NCBI RefSeq assembly: GCF_031457805.1
Contig: NZ_JAVDXI010000002.1
Location: 62,001 to 126,000, forward strand
From: Caulobacter sp031457805
GTDB lineage: Bacteria > Pseudomonadota > Alphaproteobacteria > Caulobacterales > Caulobacteraceae
DNA length: 64,000 nt
Direction: 5' to 3'
In this document: positions 58,748 to 64,000 of the stretch, one piece after another
Position numbering within the stretch: position 1 is the stretch's first letter
How the letters are laid out: the number at the start of each line of letters is the position of its first letter
The notes under the pieces: generated by a model
Seen by the model: the letters and a program-made list of their open reading frames with translations, nothing else
The model's database searches: none
Told to the model about the DNA's origin: nothing
Translations under genes and position numbers: made by a program

Positions 58748-60244
58748 TCACGTCCGATCCTCGACCGCGAACGTGGCCAGGGCTGCCACCACGAAGCCGG
58801 CCGCGCCCAGCGCCAGCGCATAGATCGCCTGCCCTTCGAAGAAGGTCTTGAGCAGCAGGCCCAGCAAGGTCGCCGCCAGCAGCTGCGGGATGACGATGAA
58901 GAAGTTGAAGATGCCCATGTAGACGCCCATCTTCCGCGCCGGCAGGGCTCCCGCGAGGATCGAGTACGGGGCCGACAGGATCGAGCTCCAGGCGAAACCA
59001 ACGCCCACCATGCCGACCAGGAGCACCTTGGGATCGCGGATGACCAGGAAGGACATCAGGCCCAGCGCGCCAAGGCAAAGGCAGATGGCGTGACTGATGC
59101 GCCGGTTGGTGACCTTCACCATCAGGGGAATGAGCAGGGCCGCCAGGGCCGCCACGCCGTTATAGACCGCGAACAGGACGCCGACCCAGTCCGCGCCGTC
59201 GTTGTAGGCCTTGGACGCGGTGTCGGCCGCCTGGAAGTGGACGGTGGCCACGGCGGGCGTCGTGTAGATCCACATGGCGAAGAGGCCAAACCACGAGAAG
59301 AACTGCACCACCGCCAGTCGACGCATGGTCTTGGGCATGCGGAACGCGTCGGCCAGCACTTCTGAGAAACCGTTGTCGGTGCGGCCGACACGCTTCAACC
59401 CCGCCCCCGCTAAGCCGGCGACGCCGAAACCGAACAGCAGAGCGACCAGGACGTAGAGCTCTTTTTCCAGGCCTACGCGCCAGACGATCAAGGCCAGGAC
59501 AGCGCCAAGCACGAGGCCGCCAACGCCCAGCGAGACATAGGCCTTGCCCGACGGCTCCGCATCGACCGGCGCCCCAAGCCCGGCGGCCTCGCGCTCGGCG
59601 GTCTCGAAGGCGGAAAGCTGTTCAGGGCTGTATTCGCGGGTGGTGAACACCGTCCACAACACCGCCAGCAACAGACCCGCGCCGCCGGTGTAGAAGGCGA
59701 TCCGCACCGAGTCCGGCACCTGACCGGCGGGCGCGGTGTTGGCCAGGTCGAACCAGTTGGTCAGCATCCAGGGCAAGGCCGAGGCGAACACGGCGCCCAG
59801 CCCGATGAAAAAGCTCTGCATCGCATAGCCGGTGGCGCGCTGCTCGTCGGGCAGGTTGTCGCCGACAAAGGCGCGGAACGGCTCCATGGTGATGTTGATC
59901 GAGGCGTCCATGATCCAGAGCGCCGCCGCCGCCACCCACAGCGTGGGCGAATTGGGCATGACCAGCAGCGCCAGGGTGGTCAGGATCGCGCCCCAGAAGA
60001 AGTAGGGTCGGCGACGCCCGAAGCGCCCCCAGGTCTTGTCGCTGAAGTGACCGATGATGGGCTGAACCAGCAGCCCCGTGGCCGGCGCGGCGATCCACAG
60101 GATCGCCAGATGGTTCACATCCACCCCGAGAGACTGGAAGATGCGGCTGGTGTTGGCGTTCTGCAGGCCGAAACCGATCTGGATTCCGAAGAAGCCAAAG
60201 CACATGTTCCAGATCTGCAGGAAACTGAGCCTTTGCCTGGCCAT
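58748..60244 (-). CDS. malY: MFS sugar transporter (MalY type, maltose/glucose uptake)
   Basis: A 498-residue 12-segment transporter of the GPH/SLC45-like group: WNMCFGFFGIQIGFGLQNANTSRIF start, GHFSDKTWGRFGRRRPYFFWGA loop, SINITMEPFRAFVGDNLPDEQR, and a second-half NRRISHAICL loop. In C. crescentus the corresponding gene is called malY in the maltodextrin locus. Start at 60244 with GGAGGATCG upstream. The symbol rests on gene order and should not be confused with E. coli malY, a lyase. Confidence 0.85.
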   Translation of the reverse strand: MARQRLSFLQIWNMCFGFFGIQIGFGLQNANTSRIFQSLGVDVNHLAILWIAAPATGLLVQPIIGHFSDKTWGRFGRRRPYFFWGAILTTLALLVMPNSPTLWVAAAALWIMDASINITMEPFRAFVGDNLPDEQRATGYAMQSFFIGLGAVFASALPWMLTNWFDLANTAPAGQVPDSVRIAFYTGGAGLLLAVLWTVFTTREYSPEQLSAFETAEREAAGLGAPVDAEPSGKAYVSLGVGGLVLGAVLALIVWRVGLEKELYVLVALLFGFGVAGLAGAGLKRVGRTDNGFSEVLADAFRMPKTMRRLAVVQFFSWFGLFAMWIYTTPAVATVHFQAADTASKAYNDGADWVGVLFAVYNGVAALAALLIPLMVKVTNRRISHAICLCLGALGLMSFLVIRDPKVLLVGMVGVGFAWSSILSAPYSILAGALPARKMGVYMGIFNFFIVIPQLLAATLLGLLLKTFFEGQAIYALALGAAGFVVAALATFAVEDRT

Positions 60245-60566
60245 CGATCCTCCGCCACCCCGACCGCCGGTTGGCCCGGCTGGTTCGCAAAATTTTTCAT
60301 TGCGCTTTGCAGGCGACATTTGCGCACGCACCGTCACCACACGCAACGCCAAATGCATGACTGATTGAGTATTTTTGATCCCTTAAAATTCTCGCGAGGC
60401 GTCACACCACCCGTAACGTGGCCAGAAGTTCGCGACTCTTTGCAGTAGTTTTCAATGTCGAATTTCGACGCAGGGTCGACGAGGCGCGCTTGCAAACATC
60501 GCCGAAGCGCGTCTTATGAGCTTTGAAAATATTTGCAGAAATCTTTGCATCAGGGGCGAGTTCGGG
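60245..60566. promoter_or_regulatory. Divergent malY-malI promoter region with TTTGCA motifs
   Basis: No gene. TTTGCA or TTGCAA occurs at 60306-60311, 60439-60444, 60490-60495 (palindromic), 60532-60537 and 60544-60549, the last two 12 bases apart. LacI-type operators usually are such GC-centred palindromes, so these are candidate MalI half-sites. Confidence 0.5.
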
Positions 60567-61577
60567 GTGAGCAAGGGCGCGACGCGACTGGAAGACCTGG
60601 CCAAGCTGGCGGGCGTTTCGATCTCGACGGCCTCGCGCGCCCTCAATGACAGCCCAGCGGTCAACAAGCGCACCAAGCAGCTGATCTGGAAGCTGGCGCG
60701 CGAGATGGACTATCCCTTCCGCCGCTACATGCCCGCCGGCCCGATCGGCGCCGAGGCGACCATCGCCATCGTCACCCCGCGCCCCCAAGGCCGGGGAAGC
60801 AGCATGTCCGACCCCTTCTTTCTTGAACTCCTGGCCGGCGTCGGTGAGGCCGCCCGCGAGCGCGGCTGCGACGTGATCCTGTCCCACATCGCGCCGACCA
60901 ACTTCGACGACCTCTCCGAGGCCATGACCACCAGCCGCGCCGAGGGCGTGATCTTCCTGGGCCAGAGCTCGCTGCACGCCGCCTTCAATCGCCTGGCCGA
61001 GACCGAGAACCGCTTCGTGGTCTGGGGCGCGCAACTGCCGGACCAGAACTACTGCTCGGTCGGCTCGGACAACGTCATGGGCGGCCGTCGCGCGACGCTG
61101 CATCTGCAGCGCCTGGGCCGCAAGAGGATTGTCTTTCTGGGCGACACCGAGGCGCCCGAAGCCATGCAGCGCCATCGCGGCTATCTTGACGCCCTGGAGC
61201 ACGCCAAGCTGGGCGTTGATCCCGACCTGATCGTGCCGGCCCACTTCGAGGTCGAGTCAGCCGAGGCCGCGGTCGACAGCCTGATCCACAACGGCGTCGC
61301 GTTCGACGGCGTCGTCGCGGCGTCGGACCTGATCGCCCTGGGCGCGATCCGCGCGCTGAAGCACGCCGGCCTGTCGGTCCCGGGCGACGTCTCGGTGATG
61401 GGCTTCGACAACGTTCCCTTCAGCCGCTACGCCAGCCCGGCCCTGTCGACCATCGCCCAGGACACGACCAAGGCCGGCAAGCTGATGGTCTCCAAGCTGC
61501 TCGACAGCGGCGAACGCGCCAGCCGCTCCGAGCGCGTGCCGACGGATCTGATCATCCGCGAGAGCTGCGGGGGCTAG
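60567..61577 (+). CDS. malI: LacI-family repressor of the maltodextrin genes
   Basis: A 336-residue LacI protein: HTH TRLEDLAKLAGVSISTASRALND at the N-terminus, hinge, then a periplasmic-binding-like domain with GVIFLGQSSLHAAFNRL, SVGSDNVMGGRRATLHL and VMGFDNVPFSRYASPALSTIAQD. It lies between the sugar transporter and a GH13 enzyme and likely represses both until maltose enters. I chose the GTG at 60567 because the HTH starts there. Its end overlaps the convergent GH13 gene by 4 bases. Confidence 0.92.
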   Translation: MSKGATRLEDLAKLAGVSISTASRALNDSPAVNKRTKQLIWKLAREMDYPFRRYMPAGPIGAEATIAIVTPRPQGRGSSMSDPFFLELLAGVGEAARERGCDVILSHIAPTNFDDLSEAMTTSRAEGVIFLGQSSLHAAFNRLAETENRFVVWGAQLPDQNYCSVGSDNVMGGRRATLHLQRLGRKRIVFLGDTEAPEAMQRHRGYLDALEHAKLGVDPDLIVPAHFEVESAEAAVDSLIHNGVAFDGVVAASDLIALGAIRALKHAGLSVPGDVSVMGFDNVPFSRYASPALSTIAQDTTKAGKLMVSKLLDSGERASRSERVPTDLIIRESCGG

Positions 61578-63196
61578 CCCCGCCGCGCGATCAGACCCGC
61601 ACACACAGGCATCTGGCCCTCACCGCCCAGGTTCACGCCGTCGACCGGGGTCCAGCCGTCGGGCAGCGACCACGCCACCGGCTCGTGCCCCAGGTTGAAG
61701 GCCAGCAGCACAGCGCCCGCCCCCTCCCCGCGCTGGAAGATCAGCAGCGGGCTGTTGGTGTCGACGAAGCTGATCTCGCCAGTCCGCAGGGCCGGATAAG
61801 TGCGGCGCAGGCCGATCAGGCGGCGGGCGACGTTCAAGGTCGAGGCCGGATCAGCTTCCTGCGCATCGACCGCCAACGGCAGATGTTCCGGATCGACCGG
61901 CAACCAGGGCTCGACGCCTGAGAAGCCGGCGTTGAGCGCGCCGGCCACCCACGGCATCGGCGTGCGAGCGCCGTCGCGGCCTAGGGTCTGGGGCCAGTTG
62001 GCGATGGCTTCGGGGTCCTGCAGCCGCTCGAACGGCACATTGGCCTGAGGCAGGCCCAGCTCTTCGCCCTGGTAGACGAAGACATTACCCCGCAGGCCCA
62101 TCAGGAGCAGAAGGCACATCTCGGCGAAGGCCTTGCGGTTGCGCCCCTCCGCCCAGCGCGACACGGCGCGCGGCGCATCGTGGTTCGAGAACGTCCAGGA
62201 CGGCCAGCCCTCACCCGCCTCGCCCGGCCACATGGCCGCGCCCTGCGGGACCATCTCGCGCGTCAGTTTGTCGGCGTAGAGGTAGAGGAAGCCGTAGGCG
62301 CTGTTCAGACGGTCGTCGCCGGCGGTGAATAGCTTCATCTCGCGATCGGCGTGGTCGCCGCCGACTTCCGCCACCGAGAACCGGCCGCCCGCCGCGTCGG
62401 TCAGCGCGCGGAGGCGGCTCAGGAACTTCGGAATGTCGGCGTGGCTCTGGTTGTGGATCTTGTCCTGGAAATCAAACGGCCGCGTGCGCTTGCCGCCCGG
62501 CGGCAGGGGCGGGTTATCGGTCAGCTTCGGATCGTGCATCGAGAAGTTGATGGCGTCGAAGCGGAAGCCGTCCACGCCCTTGTCGATCCAGAACTGGGTG
62601 ACGGCCAGCAGGGCTTGCTGCACCGCCGGATTGTGCAGGTTCAGCTGCGGCTGGCTGCTGAGGAAGTTGTGCATGTAGTACTGACCGCGGCGGGCGTCCC
62701 AGGTCCACGCCGGGCCGCCGAACACCGACTGCCAGTTGCTGGGCGGGCTGCCGTCGGGCTTGGCGTCGGCCCAAACGAACCAGTCGGCCTTGGCGTTGGT
62801 CCGGTCCTGGCGGCTTTGCGTGAACCAGGGGTGCTCGTCCGAGGTGTGCGAGAAGACCAGATCGATGATGATCTTCAGGCCCAGCGCATGGGCGCGCGCG
62901 ATCAGCGCGTCGAAATCGGCCAGGGTCCCGAAGATCGGATCGACATCGCAGTAATCCGAGACGTCGTAGCCAAAGTCCTTCATGGGCGACTTGAAGAACG
63001 GCGACAGCCAGACACCCTCGACGCCCAGCGAGGCGATGTGGTCGAGGTGGGCGGTGATCCCGGGCAGGTCGCCGACGCCGTCGCCGTTCGAGTCGGCGAA
63101 GCTGCGCGGATAGACCTGATAGATGACGGCGCCGCGCCACCAGTCGGCGTTCATCGACGTCTCCACATCGGGGCGCTCAAGTAGCTGCACTGTCAC
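61574..63196 (-). CDS. Alpha-glucosidase/oligo-1,6-glucosidase type GH13 enzyme
   Basis: A 540-residue GH13 enzyme without signal peptide, so cytoplasmic. The four conserved regions are visible: DLVFSHTSDEH, GFRFDAINF (nucleophile Asp), VAEVGG (acid Glu) and FSNHDAPR. The QVYPRSFADSNGDGVGDLPGI start marks the alpha-glucosidase subgroup. GTG start overlapping the upstream GH13 gene's stop by 4 bases. It would split maltose and short dextrins after uptake. Confidence 0.93.
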   Translation of the reverse strand: MTVQLLERPDVETSMNADWWRGAVIYQVYPRSFADSNGDGVGDLPGITAHLDHIASLGVEGVWLSPFFKSPMKDFGYDVSDYCDVDPIFGTLADFDALIARAHALGLKIIIDLVFSHTSDEHPWFTQSRQDRTNAKADWFVWADAKPDGSPPSNWQSVFGGPAWTWDARRGQYYMHNFLSSQPQLNLHNPAVQQALLAVTQFWIDKGVDGFRFDAINFSMHDPKLTDNPPLPPGGKRTRPFDFQDKIHNQSHADIPKFLSRLRALTDAAGGRFSVAEVGGDHADREMKLFTAGDDRLNSAYGFLYLYADKLTREMVPQGAAMWPGEAGEGWPSWTFSNHDAPRAVSRWAEGRNRKAFAEMCLLLLMGLRGNVFVYQGEELGLPQANVPFERLQDPEAIANWPQTLGRDGARTPMPWVAGALNAGFSGVEPWLPVDPEHLPLAVDAQEADPASTLNVARRLIGLRRTYPALRTGEISFVDTNSPLLIFQRGEGAGAVLLAFNLGHEPVAWSLPDGWTPVDGVNLGGEGQMPVCAGLIARRG

Positions 63197-64000
63197 GATC
63201 GTCCCTCGGAAACGCAAATCATGTAATCGAACGGCGCCAGCTCGACGCCGTAGCTGCCCGGCGCGGCGGCGCTCGAGACACAGGTTCCGTGCAGGCTCTT
63301 CCAAGCCACAGACCCCATCTCGACCGGCACGTGCGCCTTGATCGGCTTGTCGCTGGTATTGAAGACGGCCAGCACCTCGGTTCCCGCCATCAGCCGGGAA
63401 AACGCCAGCAGGCCCGACTTGCCGTCGGCCACGCGGGTCATCTGCCGCCCCTCGCGCAGGGCGGGCGTCGCCGTCCGCAGCTTCGCGAGCGCCGCGATAC
63501 GGCGATAGAGGACGCTGTCCGTCTGGAAGGCCGACCTCGCCCCCTGGGCGTTCGAGCCGATGAGGCGGTTGTCGTTATAGCTGGCCACCTGGCTGGGAAA
63601 CATATCTTCGCGGCTGTCGGCGTAGTCGCCATCGCCGGTGAAGCCCTGCTCGTCGCCATAATAGATCGTCGGCACGCCGCGCGCGGTCAGCATGATGGCG
63701 TTGGCCAGGGTGACCCGGGCCAGCAGCTGATCGTCGCTGATCTGCGGACGGGCTTTCAGCACGAAGTGACCGATGCGGCCCATGTCGTGATTGCCCAGGA
63801 AGGTCGGTAGCTGGCGCGCCGTGGTCTCACCGCCTTCATAGACCGCGTCGCCGGCGAAGACCGTGGCCAGCCGGTCAGGTCCGGCGCGGCCGGTGACGAC
63901 ATCGGTGACCGCCGCCTGGAAGGCGAAGTCCAGGACCGCCGGCAGCTTGTCGACCTTCACGTGTCGCGCCAGGGCGGCGACGTCGGGGTCGAAGACCTCG
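63193..64000 (-). CDS. GH13 alpha-amylase-like enzyme, N-terminal part outside window
   Basis: Only the last 268 or so residues are present; the frame stays open to the window edge. They hold the fourth GH13 region LPTFLGNHDMGRIG, the region-after LTARGVPTIYYGDEQGF and a beta-sheet C-terminal domain (VLAVFNTSDKPIKAHV). A typical alpha-amylase/neopullulanase-like tail. Its stop overlaps the start of the following alpha-glucosidase (GTGA). Export status cannot be judged from this part. Confidence 0.9.
   Translation of the reverse strand, partial: EVFDPDVAALARHVKVDKLPAVLDFAFQAAVTDVVTGRAGPDRLATVFAGDAVYEGGETTARQLPTFLGNHDMGRIGHFVLKARPQISDDQLLARVTLANAIMLTARGVPTIYYGDEQGFTGDGDYADSREDMFPSQVASYNDNRLIGSNAQGARSAFQTDSVLYRRIAALAKLRTATPALREGRQMTRVADGKSGLLAFSRLMAGTEVLAVFNTSDKPIKAHVPVEMGSVAWKSLHGTCVSSAAAPGSYGVELAPFDYMICVSEGRS

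Overview
The window is GC-rich alphaproteobacterial chromosome, almost certainly Caulobacter (C. vibrioides/crescentus or a close relative). The strongest marker is a full-length GcrA, the cell-cycle regulator, with CtrA-, CcrM- and DnaA-type sites upstream. Other markers are a maltodextrin locus laid out like the Caulobacter mal genes, an HfsK-type N-acyltransferase beside a glycosyltransferase, and dispersed intergenic repeats of the kind common in this genus.

Positions 1-5602 are accessory DNA: the right end of an integrative element whose left end lies outside the window. It holds a tyrosine integrase and an excisionase-like protein next to tRNA-Gly(CCC), a serine recombinase with a res-like palindrome and a clear promoter, a second partial copy of that recombinase's 3' end, a small secreted protein and an HTH protein. 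It also holds an AT-richer two-gene membrane operon (1954-3617). The first protein of that operon carries an N-terminal domain resembling the PUA/EVE-like module of Mrr-type restriction enzymes, joined to a membrane anchor instead of a nuclease. It is the best candidate here for an undescribed, possibly defensive, system.

From tRNA-Gly onward the DNA looks like core genome. 5.7-10.6 kb: YCII-like protein, TraB/GumN protein, exported hydrolase, and a five-gene operon of four small membrane proteins plus an XRE regulator, with TGTC/GACA palindromes at its promoter. 11-17.4 kb: dCTP deaminase, metZ, apaG, hslO, argF, argD. 17.4-25.7 kb: an ABC-2 permease without a neighbouring ATPase, gcrA, xseA, DUF2093 protein, LytM-type protein, single-domain response regulator, lipid A acyltransferase, XRE regulator, hisN, lysophospholipase-like hydrolase. 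25.7-32.7 kb: SCP2 protein, two tandem exported methyltransferase-fold proteins, Hsp20, two tandem pentapeptide-repeat proteins, phosphoglycerate mutase.

32.8-35.6 kb holds kdsD and a phosphomannomutase/phosphoglucomutase (envelope sugars). 35.7-39.4 kb has two overlapping very small genes, a GNAT protein and three exported proteins (amidohydrolase, nucleosidase-like, Dabb). 39.4-45.9 kb has upp, an Ior-type molybdenum hydroxylase pair, a phosphate transporter with its PhoU-like partner, a Nudix hydrolase and an endonuclease III-family protein. 45.9-46.5 kb is a mosaic of palindromic intergenic repeats. 46.5-56.2 kb has VanX/DdpX, mmsA, a flavin reductase, a three-gene acyltransferase/glycosyltransferase/cupin operon, free methionine sulfoxide reductase and a chemoreceptor. 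56.3-64 kb is the maltodextrin locus: exported glucoamylase, MFS sugar transporter, LacI regulator and two GH13 enzymes, the last cut by the window end.

All functional calls are by motif recognition and gene order from reading the sequence; no database search was run.
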